From assembly GCA_030272155.1 (NCBI GenBank), contig CP126191.1:8950501-9014500 (forward strand): 64,000 bases of DNA, in the 5' to 3' direction. The notes under the pieces were generated by a model, which made no database searches, was not told the DNA's origin, and was given only the letters and a program-made list of their open reading frames with translations. The translations under genes were made by a program, and so were the position numbers. Numbering within the stretch: the stretch's first letter is position 1; each line of letters opens with the position of its first letter. The stretch comes from Tetradesmus obliquus (lineage: Eukaryota; Chlorophyta; Chlorophyceae; Sphaeropleales; Scenedesmaceae). Shown here in pieces: positions 13,815-26,208 of this stretch.

Positions 13815-16173
13815 CAACCGTGCTTTTAGCTCTAGCTTTCAATTATGCTCCTCCCATATCTGCAGCACAGCCCACTGCCCATTGCCGCATGCTGCCCCCT
13901 TCAAGCCGCAAGCTGCTGCAGCACTTCCTGCACAACGCCACATCACAGCACCACCACCAGGCATCAAGCGATCCACCTCATCACCACCACCCAATTGCAG
14001 CCACCCGCAACCCCGCCGCACCTTCATGAGCTGCGTCTCAGTGAAGCCCGGGTCCGCAAACGCGCCGCCGCCGCTGCCCTCTTCCTCAATGAACCCGATG
14101 CTGCTGCCCGCCGCCAGGCCCTTCTGCGCCTCCATTTTGTTCAGGAAGCGCGTCTCCTCCTTGCGGAACTCCACGCTCAGCTTGAACAGCGCCTGCGCGA
14201 GCTGCCGCTGCACCTGCTGCCGCACCTGCGGGAGCAAGCAACGAGGTACAGGGTGGTGTAGTGTGGGCTCAGTTGGGTGGGCTCAGTTGGGATAGCGGGG
14301 TGGTGACGCACACAAGATGCAGCATTCCAGCCCACCCAGCAAATAGGCTGCTGCCTGCGATGCGCTGCTGTTCAGGTGTCGCTTGCGAGGCCGCATCAGC
14401 TGGAGGAGCAGTGCGCATGCTGCTACAGCTGCACTGCAGCATCGGAGGTCACGGCCGCACAACACCCTCCACTGCTAGGCAACAACCATCCAACTGCCTC
14501 AGCTGCTTTCCTGCAAGCACTGGCAGCCCTGGTGGCACTCCGAAGCAACCTCCGCAGCTCACGCCCCGTCCAAACCTCCGTGTTTGGTGCCCTACTCCCT
14601 GCCCACATGCAGCCAGAACGTACATGCATCACAGCACACGCCGCACCTGCGCGTCGTCGTCTGCTGCGCCAGGTGCCACCATGCCACGGATCTCGCCGTC
14701 CATGCGCTTGAAGCTGGCCTGCACCTCGCGCGTGAGCACGTCCACGTGGCTGCTGGCCGCGTTGTCGCTGTCAAACGACACCAGCAGCGCCTTGGAGTGG
14801 TACCTGCGGCGAGGCGGGCAACAGCGCAGCAGACAGGACGAAAGGAGATGCACAGGGTGAACACGGCACGCCGCTGCTGCGGAAGGTGATGGCAGTGGCA
14901 ACGGCTGGAATGGCTGACATCAGCACTAGCTGCCTTCTGCACCAGCAAGCCTGTATGTGGGTGTCCTAGTCCCCTGCGGGATTGCCATTAAGCTTGTTTG
15001 CTGTCGACTGAGTTTACTGCAGCCTGCTATCTGGGCACTGGGCTGGTGTCCTGCAAGGGCGCCATGGTGTTGTGTGCGCTGAAGCTGCTGCAGCACTGCA
15101 ACACAAACCATGGCCGCTGCCCCTTGCACACATGCCTGTCTCGATGCTGACCACCACCCCAACTGCTTGCAGGACAGCCCATCTACGACAGTAGCATCCC
15201 CACCAAGGTGTGGACTGCTGCTGCCCTGTGCCTAACACCCTTGTAACACACAAACACACACGCATGCGCGCTGCCGCTCACTCTTTTAGCTTGGTGATGC
15301 GGTCCTTGAGCACTGCCATGTCAGCTTTGAGCCGCTCGCTGCGCACCACCCAGGAGGGCGCATAGCTGGCGCCAATGGCCCCTCCGCTGCCCATCTCGAT
15401 GTCTGACGAGCCCAGTGCTGCGCCCAGCAGCTTTGCGGTGGCCCTGTCGGTGGTGGGGTCACCCAACCTGGAGGTTAGTGGCGCGTGCGGTGTGCGGCAG
15501 GCACTAGCATGTGGGTGGTGCACGTGTGGGGTGATGAGGTGCCAGGTGCGCAAGCGGAGCATGAGCTGGCAGTTGCTGGGGTGCGCGTGTGTGTGCACGT
15601 GGTTGCATAGGAGGGATAGGCGAGTGCGCAGCGCATGCGTGCGGCAGCAGCTGCTGCTGAGGTGCAACGATACGCATGCCCTGCAGGTACACACAGCCAC
15701 CTTTTGAACATGCCTCACGCGACTGCTGCTGGTGCTGTACTGGGTGTGCTGTGGGCAGACCCGTGCTTACTTTGAAAGCATGAAGCTACAAGTTGCTGCA
15801 GCTGCAGCTACTGCTGAGGGGCTGCATGCTCAGGCAGATGCCTGTGTGCTGAGCTGCGCTTGTGCACGCCACATGCCTGAAGAAGCTTTGGCACGTGCTG
15901 TTTGCTGCAGCATACGACCTGGAAACCAAGACATTTGCTGTACTGACTGGAAGCGCGCATGGCTGAAATGGCTTGATGCAAGCAAGTGCGCTGCTTCCTG
16001 GCCCTACTGCTGCTGCGTGCCTACAGGCGTGCTGTCCTCTTGGAGCAGTGGCCACGTGCCTTGCCTTACCTATCCTCTCCATAGCTTTCCGGACCTCTAG
16101 CACGCTTGGCATCGTTTCTATATCGAATGAATTGGTTTGTGAGGTTCCTGGTAGTGCCTATAGAGGAAGTCAT
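13455..16173 (-). CDS. SYP4: Qa-SNARE syntaxin, SYP4/Tlg2/syntaxin-16 family
   Basis: This is a trans-Golgi network t-SNARE that drives fusion of endosome-derived vesicles. Five exons (16173-16070, 15467-15282, 14803-14647, 14225-14022 and 13754-13455) give 316 residues, typical of the family. Exon 1 encodes a short N-terminus with TRNLTNQFIRYR, matching the N-terminal TRNRT...FRKYR motif of SYP41-43 that binds Sec1/Munc18 proteins. The middle exons form the three-helix regulatory domain. The last exon holds the SNARE motif (IVELAQIMKDLSVLVVEQG, with the zero-layer Gln in VEQG) and ends in one hydrophobic anchor (about 20 residues, IIFLIVMIVVMLIVAIV) and a four-residue tail. The gene is divergent from OGG1, sharing a 477-bp gap. 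Exon 1 was found by matching the N-terminal motif and closes in phase. Confidence 0.93.
13774..13812 (-). repeat. CTG tract upstream of the SYP4 exon 5 acceptor
   Basis: Thirteen uninterrupted triplets read CTG in the sense of the transcript. They lie about 20 nt upstream of the acceptor at 13755, where a polypyrimidine tract would normally be. Confidence 0.8.
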
Positions 16174-16650
16174 GGCTGTCTAGGGCTCCCAGAGCGGCAG
16201 ATGCCGCCCAGGGCCACTACGTACAACTTTAACAGAGTGTAAGACCACCTATACACGCCTGAGAAATGTTGTGCGAGTTCACTTGCAGAAGCACAGCAAG
16301 AGCATGTCGACTGCGTACAATGTTCGTCAAGGTTTCACTGTCGTCTCACAAGCATTCAAGCAGATGATGCGAGACGGCGTGAATGCTTTTGCTTGCAAGG
16401 TGGGACGTACAAGTGTCACGTAGATAGGTATCTTTGCAGCCGTGACACCTCAGACTAGGTAAAGACATCGTGAACGGCTCCGTATGCTCGGCAGTAGCAC
16501 TTGTGTTCTGAAAACATTGAGAACACCCTTTTCCATGCGACGCACTGTCCCATGCTGAGCTGCTTGCGTACCCCTGCTGCTTTGTGCCCGCCAAAGCTGT
16601 ACTCAAACACCACCGCCTGCAAGAGGCTCAAGTTGCCCATTAAAGTCAAA
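16174..16650. promoter_or_regulatory. Divergent promoter region, SYP4/OGG1
   Basis: This 477-bp gap lies between two divergent start codons and must contain both promoters. An open frame enters from 16501 into OGG1 exon 1, but it begins at a non-ATG codon and has no conserved sequence before 16651. No specific element was identified. Confidence 0.5.
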
Positions 16651-19481
16651 ATGCAGCACCATAGAGTTCAAACGGTCGCTGGCATCGCGGATCAGGCAGC
16701 CTGGAGATCTTTGGGCACACCTCAAAGCCAGCTGCTGCTGCACAACACACTGCCAACAGGTGCAAGCCGGCCCGTGTGCTAGCTCAGCTTGCTTCCCCAC
16801 TAACACAGCCATCAACCGCACATCGATACTCATCTGACTTGCACCATAACCTGTACCATTCATTGCACCCTGGGCCGAGCTGTACATAGCCTTGGCCTCC
16901 ACACTGCCGCTGCTGCGTGACACCGAAGCTTACGTACTGCCTGCAGGCCAGAGCTTCCGCTGGCGCCTCACTGCAGCACCTGACACGTACACCGGCGTGA
17001 TTGGGCAGCGGGTGGTGCAGCTGCGGCAGCTGCTGGATGACGTGCAGTGGAGGGTGCTGGCACGTGGGCCAGGCGCCTCTCCGGAAGCGGACGCTGCCGC
17101 GCTGCGCGAATACTTCAACGTGAGTACATGTGGCAGGCAGATTATGTTTGCCAAACTGCCTGCCTATGACACTGTGCTCATGCACGGCTTCGCCGAAAGA
17201 CCATCTTTTTAAACTGCTGTGGGCATGAGTCTGCTTGAATGGTGTTCGCATATCAGCTCTGCTGCATCCCCACTTGCATGGCTCCTTGCCACCCAACTCC
17301 CTACAACTGTGCTGCACCTGCTGTTTCAAACAATCTTCAAACAATCTTCTCGCTCTGCAGCTGGATGCTGCTGACCTGGCAGTGCTGTACAGCGAGTGGT
17401 GCAGCAGAGACGCGCGCTTCGCCGCTGTGTCCCCGCACCTGCCTGGGGCGCGCATGCTGCGGCAGGACCCAGTGGAGTGCCTCTTTGAGTTCATCTGCTC
17501 CAGCAACAACCACATCAGGTGCGCTGCGCAGCACAGAACAGCAAAGCACAGCAGAGTTATGCAGCATGATGTTTGTGTTCACCTTGCACAGTTTTGCATG
17601 TCGCTGGCAACTTGCGAAGGAAGCAATGGACATATGCCTTGACTTCCTGCTGTCTGCCTGCACCTTCCTTCCAGCCTAACAGTCATGTGTCTGCTGCACT
17701 GCTGCCTGTTGTTATCGTTATTGTCATTTTGCACAGCCGCATCCACGGCATGGTGGAGAGGCTGTGCAGTGCATACGGGTCTGAGCTGCTGCCATCAAGC
17801 AGCACAGCCAGCAGCAGCGGCAACAGCAGCTGCAGCAGCTTGGAACCACAGCAGCAGCTGCAGCAGCAGCAGCAGCATGTGCAGCAGGCTGGAGCATCGA
17901 TGTCAACACCACAGGAGCAGCAGCAGTATGTTGGCAGCCAGCCTCCAGACGTCAGCAGCGCTGCTGGCATGCCACGGTCATCGGCCGCTCTTGCAGCTGT
18001 GGACACTTGTGCAGGACTGCCGTTTGGTGTAGCAGGGGAACCAGCAGCTGCAGCTTCGGAGCAGGACAGCAGGCTTCAGTTCGCTCCAGCTGATCAAGCT
18101 CAGCAGCAGCAGCAGCTAGCGTTCTATGCGTTCCCAGCGCTGCAGCAGCTGTCTGCAGCAACTGAGGAGGCGCTTCGGGCTGCTGGCTTCGGCTACAGGT
18201 GCGCCTCGCCTCGCGCCACAGCAGCAGCAGCAGCAGCAGCAGCGGCAGCAGCGGCAGCAGCAGCAGCAGCAGCAGCAGCAGTGCCTAAACCAGCCTTATT
18301 GACAGGCAGCTGCTTACAGGCCCACATTGTCAGGCAGGGTGTGCACTGATGCTGTGTGGTGTGCTCTCTTCTCTCTCTTCCTGGCTTTCACGCGTTGTCA
18401 CTCTCTAAATGCTTTTGCTGCTCAAATAATCCAGAGTGTCTGCAAGGCCTCTCGCTCAGCCTTCCTACAAACCTCCACTCACCGCACCCCTGCCCCTGCT
18501 GCCGCATGCTGCCACATGCTGCCGCAGGGCCAAGTTCATCGTCGGCTCCGTGCAGCAGCTGCTGTCGCAGCCTGGTGGCGGCGAGGCATGGCTGCTGGGC
18601 CTGAGAGACAAGCCTTATGCTGAGGCACATGAGGCGCTGTGCAGCTTGCCTGGCGTGGGGCCCAAGGTGGCAGCATGCATCTGCCTGTTCAGCCTGGATA
18701 AGGTGCGGTGTAGATGAAATATGAAATAAACATTTGTGTGGTGCCTGCTGTCATGGTGTGGGTGGATGTGGTGTGTTGAGAAGAAGTGGATAATCTTTGG
18801 TGGTGGTGCTGATGGTGTGGCTGCGGGTGTTGCAGCAAAGCTGTTGCAGCTTAAGGGCGGCAGCAAGCGTCGGGGTTCCCTGTGAAAGCATGCAGCTCTG
18901 TGCTGCCACCTGTGTGTATGTGGGGTTGAGCCAAGCTGTCTGCTGTTGCTGCTGCTGCCTTGCCGTGCGTTGTGCAGCATGACGCCATTCCTGTGGACAC
19001 ACACGTGTGGGACCTGGCCACGCGCTACTACGCGCCCCAGCTGGCCAAGAAGACGCTCAACAAGCAGCTGCACGCCGACATTCAGGCGATGTTTGTGCAG
19101 CGCTTCGGCGCGTATGCGGGCTGGGCGCACAACACGCTGTTCATTTCTGAGCTGGCCAGCCACCGGCAGCTGCTGCCAGCGGGGCTTGCTACTGCTGCTG
19201 CTGCTGCTGCTGCCGCTGGCAGCAGTAAAGGGAAGGGAAAAGCTAGTAAGAACAGCAGCAAAGGGGCGTCAAGAAAGAAACGGACAGCTGCTGTAGCTGT
19301 GGACGGCGGCAGCGCTGGGGAGCGGGCAGGGGAGCTGCAGGTGGCAGCAGCAGCACCAGCAACTGCAGCAGCAGCAGCGCTGGCAGTAGCCGGGTGGCGC
19401 AGCAGCAGGTCGCGCAGGAGGACGAAGAAATATGCCGGCAGTGGCAGCGAAGCAGGCGACTCAGATGTGTCATCAGAGTGA
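16651..19481 (+). CDS. OGG1: 8-oxoguanine DNA glycosylase/AP lyase OGG1
   Basis: OGG1 removes 8-oxoguanine opposite cytosine and nicks the abasic site in base-excision repair. Six exons (16651-16759, 16947-17119, 17361-17518, 17737-18198, 18528-18702 and 18978-19481) give 526 residues. Exon 1 ends in TLPTG and splices onto QSFRWR, rebuilding the family's PTGQSFRW motif. Also visible are RQDPVECLFEFICSSNNHI, HGMVERLCSAYG, GFGYRAKF and the helix-hairpin-helix LPGVGPKVAACICL with the Schiff-base Lys (about 347), followed 19 residues later by the catalytic Asp in IPVDTHVW (about 366). That spacing equals human K249-D268. A Gln/Ser/Ala-rich insert of about 120 residues splits the domain between IHGMVERL and FPALQQL. 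A basic tail of about 90 residues follows the domain. Confidence 0.95.
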
Positions 19482-20411
19482 CGCCCTTAGCAGCAGATGC
19501 TGTTGTGGTCCTGCCAGTGGAGCTGTTGACCTGCTTTTTGTCCATGCTGCCCTGCAACTGCCCGGAGAGTGCTCAGCGTTGCATGCAAGCGGGATGGAGA
19601 TCAGGAAGTGTACAGTTGGGTAGAGACTCTCGGATTGACTATTGGTTCCTATAGCGTGCAGCCGTACTGCTGTTCACTATTGGTGCTGTTTGCGTTGCAA
19701 ATGTCAACAACTTGAGTTTGTTTACGGCTGACAGCTCAGCTTGACGGCACTTGTTGTGTTATCAGTCAGAGTAAGCACCACTGTGGTGATGGTGGTGGTG
19801 GTGCCTCCACTGTGGCAGACCTGCAAGCATGGGAGCATGCTGCAGCATACTCTGCGGCATGACTGGCTTTTTGTGACTAATCCATAAGTTTAAGAGTTTG
19901 AGTTGAGAAGCAGAATGCTGTAAATGGTTGTGGAGGTTGCCGTGTCATGTTTTTTTTCGAACGCTGTTGAATGCTGGGATGATTCGACGACTGCAGAGAA
20001 CTCAGCCCCCGTAGTAGACTTCAAAACGCGCAGCATAAGCAAAATCTGAATTCTGAACTTGCCAGCGAGCGAGACTATCGTGACATCGCCGACGGTTGCC
20101 ATCAGCTTGAGCACTATTCAGATAGCACTCAGCGGCAGCACCGATCACCCTTTACAGCTTACAATAAATACACATAGGCTTGCCAAACAATCAAACATTG
20201 AACAACGTGGGCTTGGCATATTGAAGTGGCCATACAAATGGGCAAGGTGCTTCACCACAACAGCACCAGCAGCAAGCATACCTGCCCACCTTTGGTGCAA
20301 CATGCGCATAACTATGCTATATGCTTTGATATCCTGCTGGAAGGTCTTTTTGGGCATCAAAAGACGGTTGCCATGATGCCATTAACACACAGCTGATGTT
20401 GGTGTTGCCGC
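19482..20411. other. Intergenic region OGG1-DNA2
   Basis: This holds the 3' UTR of OGG1 and the promoter of DNA2, both on the plus strand. TGTAA at 19919-19923 is a candidate poly(A) signal, 440 nt past the stop. A TGG-rich run lies at 19789-19803. The sequence is more AT-rich after 19860. No gene was seen. Confidence 0.5.
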
Positions 20412-20966
20412 ATGCAGAAAGCCCCGCCCAAGAAGCCTGTCAGCAATGGGCAGAGCATCAAAAGGTTCATATTCAACCAGGCAACGCAGGTAAGGGTCCA
20501 AGTCTAGTAGTTCAGCTTGCCAGGGGCATACATGCTGGCATGCCTTGCGTAGCCCTATGCTGCTGCAGTTCCCATGCAGCTGCTCCCCAACATGGACACT
20601 CTTCCTGCAGCGCAGATGGGCAATAAGTTGACAATGTAGCTACAGACTGTGCAAACATGCTAAACAACTGACTTTGGTCTGTCTGCCGTTTGGTTGTCGC
20701 GTTGTCCTGCAGGCGGCCAATGGACGTGCAGCTGGCCAAGCAGCAGCCTCAGCACCCACAGCAGCAGCAGCAGCAGCAGCAGCAGTGGCTGCCAAGCTGT
20801 TCAGCCACCGCACCAGCAACACTGCCAATGTCCAGCCGCAAAAGAAAATCAGCAGCAGTACAAGCGGTCAAGCAACAGCAACAGCAGCTGCAGCGCCAGC
20901 GCAAGCTGTGGCCAAGCAAGGCGCAGGGCAGCAGCCGCCTCAGGCGAACACGGCAGCACTACCTGC

Positions 20967-20999
<33 letters not shown>

Positions 21000-21534
21000 C
21001 TCTGCACAGCCAGCCGCAGCAGCTCTCAGCCATATAGCCAAGGCTGCTGTGCCTGCTGCTGCTGCTGCTGCTGCCACGTTGGCTGCACGTGCTGGCAGCC
21101 GCATGCAGCCGCCCGCAGCTGTACCATCTGCCAGGCCGCCTGCTGCCTCTCACGCAGCTACTGCAGATGGCTGCAGCGCAGGCGCCCCAGGCGCTGCAAA
21201 CAAAGCACCAACAGCAGCAGCAGCGAAGAAAGCCGCCCCCAAGCATAGCTTCAAGCCCTTTGCAGGCAGGCGTGGCGGCCGACAGGAGCAGGTGGGCCAG
21301 CTGAAACTGCAGCGTGCCTGCTCTGCAGCATTTTCTGACAGGATTGGCACATCAACAGCTACCACGCAAGCCACTTTGTAGTCAGTTCTCGGAGCAGTGA
21401 AGGCCACGGGCTCATGCGGCATGGAAATGGCAAGGGGCAGCACGGTAGTAAGGGCTGGTGTGGCACTCAGCAGCCTACCCCTGCATGCTTGGCACTGCCA
21501 GCATTGTGCATGACGCTCCCCACACAGTGTCAAC

Positions 21535-21580
<46 letters not shown>

Positions 21581-22569
21581 AGGTGCTGAGTCAGCTTGAT
21601 GATGAGCAGCTTGAGGTGGGCTGGCGGCCATCACCACCCAAGCTGCAGCTGGCAGCAGTAGGCAGCACAGCAGCAGCAGCAGCAGCAGCAGTGGGCAGCA
21701 GTGTTGCTACAGCAGATACTGGGGAAGCAGCTGCCTGCAAAGCACACACAGGCAGCGCAGCTGCAGCAGGGCAGCAGCAAAAGCAATTATCAGTAACACC
21801 AGCAGCAGCAGCAGCAGCAGCTGCCGGTGCGGCTGCTGGCAGTGACGAGCTGCTGCAGCAGCTGCTAGGCAGCCTGTCTGATCCCCACCCACCCCTCGGC
21901 AGCAGCGGCAGCGGCCAGCAGCACAGCAGCAGCAGCACTGCCGCAGGCCTCAGCACGCCGGGTGGCCCCAGGTTGAAAGCCTTCAGGCAGCAGTCAGTGA
22001 TCCCGCCTCTTTCCACTGGCGGCTGCAGTACGGGCGGCAGCCTGGGGGCAGCAGGCACCCGCCGCCGCAGGCCAGCCAGTGTGATGCGCAGCGGGCGGGG
22101 TGCCAGCAGCAGCAGCGGGGCAGCAGCAGCAGCAGCAGCGGGCGCTGGCGGCGGCAGCAGCAGCGGCAAGCAGCAGCAGGCAGGGGTGAAGCGCAAGGTG
22201 CTGCTGGAGTTGCTGGAAAAGGTTGAGCATATGGTAAAGCGTAGGAAAGAGGATGGCAGTGAGCCGCAAGGGGCTGGCAGCCCAGCTTGGGTTTTGGAGG
22301 GTTTAGAGGGCCTGGAGGGTTTAGAAGATCTGGAGGGTTTAGGAGAGCTTCAGGGTTTGGACCGCGCTGAGGAAGATGGCAGCTTGGGGCTTGGTGTTGT
22401 AGATGGTGATGCGCAGGATACACCACAGCAGGACCAGCAGCAGCAGCAGCAACATAGCACAGATATAGAGCAACCAGCAGTGCTAGGTAGCAGCCAGCAA
22501 CCAGCAGCAGCAGCAGCGGCAACAGCAGGTGCAGCCCTTGCTGATGCAAGCACCAGCAGCAAGCCAACT

Positions 22570-22601
<32 letters not shown>

Positions 22602-23252
22602 AGTGGTGTCACCAGGCTATGCCACACCTCCTGCTAGCCAGGCATGTGGCGCACTGCGCAGGCGGCAGCAGTACCTGCAGCAGCAAGCTGCCGCTGCTGC
22701 TGCCGCTGCTGCTGCTGGTGGCGCTGACCAACACCAGGCTTCAGAGGTGGCTGATGCATGCGCTGCATGTGTGGTGCCTGCCACGCCGCTAGGTGATGCA
22801 GTGGTGGCAGCAAGCCCTGCTAGTGCAGCAGCGGAGCGGCCAGCTCAGCGAACCAGCCAGCAGCAGCAGCAGCAGCAGCAGCAAACAAGCCAGCAACGGA
22901 AGCAGAGTCAGCAGCAGCAGCAGCAGACTAGTGGTAGTCAGCAGCATGAGGAGGCTGAGCAGGGCCAGACAGGCATGGAGCTTGCAGCCGAGCCAGCTGC
23001 AGTAGCAGCCGAGCCGGCAACAGCAGCAGATAGAGCTGCAGCAGCAACAGCAGCAGGAGGTGTGCCTGCACTCACAACTGCAGCTGGGGATGCAGCCGCG
23101 CAGGCAGGCGCTGCTGCTGCTGCAGCTGCTGTCAGCAGCCAGCAGCAGCGCGCGCTTGCTGCTGCGCGGGAGCTTGAGGAGTTTGCACTGCTGTATGGTG
23201 ACGAGGACGAAGATGCAGATGGGGATGGGGATGCATGCATGGAGGATGCCTG

Positions 23253-23292
<40 letters not shown>

Positions 23293-23310
23293 GACCCATC
23301 ACAGAGGCAC

Positions 23311-23350
<40 letters not shown>

Positions 23351-24256
23351 TATCTGTTCCAGCTGGCGCAGATGCTGGCAGCTGTGCAGCGCAGCAGGCA
23401 GCAGCACCACCACCACCAGCAGCAGCAGCAGCACCAGCAGCAGCAGCAGCAGCGGATGTGGGTGTGGCGCCTGCAGCAGTAGGGCTGGTGGGTGGGCGGG
23501 CTGAGGTGTTCCACATCGTGCTGCAGGTGGAGCATGCTGCTGCTGGGGAGGTGATGCTGCGCTGCTTCAACCCCTACAAGGTGCGGCGCTTGTGCAAAAG
23601 CAGCTAAGGGTGCTGCCCATCATGCTGTTTGTGAAGCCAAGTTGGATGTCTTGTTGTCAGTTGATCATCATCATTTGGTGATGCTTGCCGGTGATGCTGC
23701 GCTGCTTCAACCCCTACACGGTGCGGCTGTAGGGCGGTGCTTGTGTATGGCTTGTGCTGCATGATGTGTATGGTGTTGTGAGCTTATGTGCATGGTAGGC
23801 AAGCGGCTGCTTCAACCCCTACAAGGTGCGGCTGCAGGACAAGACTTATGGCAAAAGGGTCTGCTGCATGATTTTTGTAGTGTTGTGAGCTTATGTGTGC
23901 TTGTGATGACATGAAAGAGGCGCTGCATGGTAGGCCAGCGGCTGCTGAACCCCTACAAGGTGTGGCTGCAGGGCGAGACATGTGGTGACAAAGTCTGCTG
24001 CACCAGATTCATCTTTATTGGTTTGTTTGGCATGTAGGTCACTGCATCAACCCCTGCAAGGTGTGGCTCTTGTGCATAGCAGCACAGCCGAGGATGCTGC
24101 CGCTTTAACACTAAAAACCAAAAACCAAACAAAATATGCTGTTCATGAATCCAGGTTTGATGGCTTGTTGTCAGCTGTGCTTTCATCATGTGCATCATTG
24201 CGCTCCTGCACTGCTTGAATCAACAGCAGCTCTCAAACAGTAGTACCGTCAACCTC

Positions 24257-24288
<32 letters not shown>

Positions 24289-25904
24289 AGGGCAGCGAGG
24301 TGTGGGTGCAGCTGAGCCACCCCTGGGCCGACTGCCCCATCGCTGTGGGTGACGCAGCCAACATCATCGGCGGCGCTGCTGCTGTTGATGCGGCAGGCAG
24401 GCGCGTGGTGTACCTCAGTGGCAGCCAGGGGCTGCTGGTGATGCACCCGGATGTGCTGCTGTCAGGTGGGGGCTGCATGCGTGTTATGATGTTTGCTGCC
24501 ATTGTTGTTTTGTGCTATCGTCGCTGTGTTTTGTGTTATGGCGTGCTGCACCCAGATGTGCTGTTGTCAGGTAGGGGCTATGTCAGGTGTTACTTTACCG
24601 TGCGCTGCCATTCGTGCCTGGTTGTTACGTACTGTGTTGGTGTTTGTTGCATGATGCACCCAGATGTGCTGCTGTCAAGGTAGGGGCGATGTCAGCTGTT
24701 ACTTTGCTGTGCGCTGACGTTTGCCTAGCTGTTACGTATTGTGTCTTGTGTTTGTTGCGTGATGCACCCAGATGTGCATCTGTCAGGTGCGCGCTGCAGT
24801 AGCAGCCATGTCAGCTGCTGGCTTGCCTATCTGCTGTGTTGTGTTTCTGACCCTGAGCGTGCTGCACGTGACGTGCTGCGGTTAAGTGCACGCTGCACCG
24901 TCACGCCAACCATTCTTCAAAATCCGCCACGCACCCAGCTGTCATGACGCATGCGCTGTGCTTGGCACGTGCTGCAGCTCTCAAGCAACCTGCTCAGCTT
25001 GCAGCATATGCTGCCCAGGCCCCTGACACACACTTTTTCCCCCTGTAATGCCGCCTCCCGCGCCCACGCGCAGGCACCACCGTCACCACCGCCCTCACCT
25101 GCACGCGCCGCGCCTGGCTCAGCGAGCGCTTCGCTGCAGCGGGCGGCGGCCCCAGCGCTGCTGCGCTGCGCGGCACGCTGCTGCACGAGCTGCTGCAGCG
25201 GCTGCTGGGCGGTGCGGCGCTTGGCGCGGACGATGAGCCGCTGCCTGGCGTGGAGCAGCTGCAGAGCATGGTGAGTGGTTAGGCACAGCGTTGCTGGTGC
25301 ATCATGCAGTACAGCGCTCAGCAGCTGTTTGCGAGCTGGTGGGGATAGTCGCTAGGCGCAGGCGCTGCCTGGCTTGGAGCAGCTGCAGAGCAGGGTGAGT
25401 AACGCTGCCAGCTTGCTGGTGCTGTGCGTGTGCATTGTGGCTGGTATGTGTGCAATATGGTGCAAGGCCTGCTGAGTGCAGCACACGTGGATCAGCTGCA
25501 GAGCATGGTGAGTGGAAAGAAGCCGGCTGGTGCTGTACGTGTGGTTTGTGGCTGGTCTGTGCGCATTATGATGCACGGCCTGCGCAGTGCAACACGTAGC
25601 AGCTCACGTGGATCAGCTGCAGAGCATGGTGAGTGGAAAGCAACTGGCTGGTGCTATGTGTGTGCACTGTGGGTGGTCTGTACGCATGGCGCCTGAGCAG
25701 CTGGGGAGCATGGGGAGGGATGCATGCAGGCTCCAGGCAGCTGCTGCAGAGGTTGTTGCTAGGTGGACAGGCGGTCGTGGTGGGGGGGGGGGGGGGGGGG
25801 GAGGGCCAGGCGCGATGATCTCCGCTGCTGCTTGTTGTGGAGAGTACGCCATGCACTGGTGCGGCACACACGCACACGCATGCACATCGCTAACCGCCTG
25901 TCGC

Positions 25905-25944
<40 letters not shown>

Positions 25945-26172
25945 TGCATGAGGTGCTGTCAGGCTGTGGCGAGGCGCTGCAGGAGGTGGGGCTCAGCGAG
26001 GCGGCAGCAGCACAAGAGATGGGCAAGCACCTGGCCAACATCAGCGCATGGATGCGCAGGTACCTGCCACACCCGCAACTGCAGCAGCAGCAGCAGCAGC
26101 AAGGCTGGCAGGTCCAGCAGCAGCCCGGCAGCTGGCAGCAGCAACAGTCCTGGCAACACCAGCAGCAGCGTC

Positions 26173-26208
<36 letters not shown>

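Noticed and set aside
16501-16650. Upstream extension of the OGG1 first exon
   Set aside because: The frame is open but begins at a non-ATG codon and shows no conserved residues. The ATG at 16651 gives a sensible N-terminus.
16892-16946. Open frame leading directly into OGG1 exon 2 (containing YVLPAGQSFRW)
   Set aside because: It lacks an ATG and runs back to a stop. Splicing of 16651-16759 to 16947 rebuilds the conserved PTGQSFRW better, and the PAG before QSF is intron.
20412-20489. Canonical PCNA-binding box in DNA2 exon 1
   Set aside because: QSIKRFIF has the aromatic end but the hydrophobic residue is not at the fourth position, so only a degenerate motif can be claimed.
21591-23570. 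Long minus-strand open frames (up to about 210 codons) opposite DNA2 exon 3
   Set aside because: They are the complement of CAG/GCA tracts, giving poly-Leu, Cys and Ala without domains. The plus-strand frame has DNA2 motifs and splice sites.
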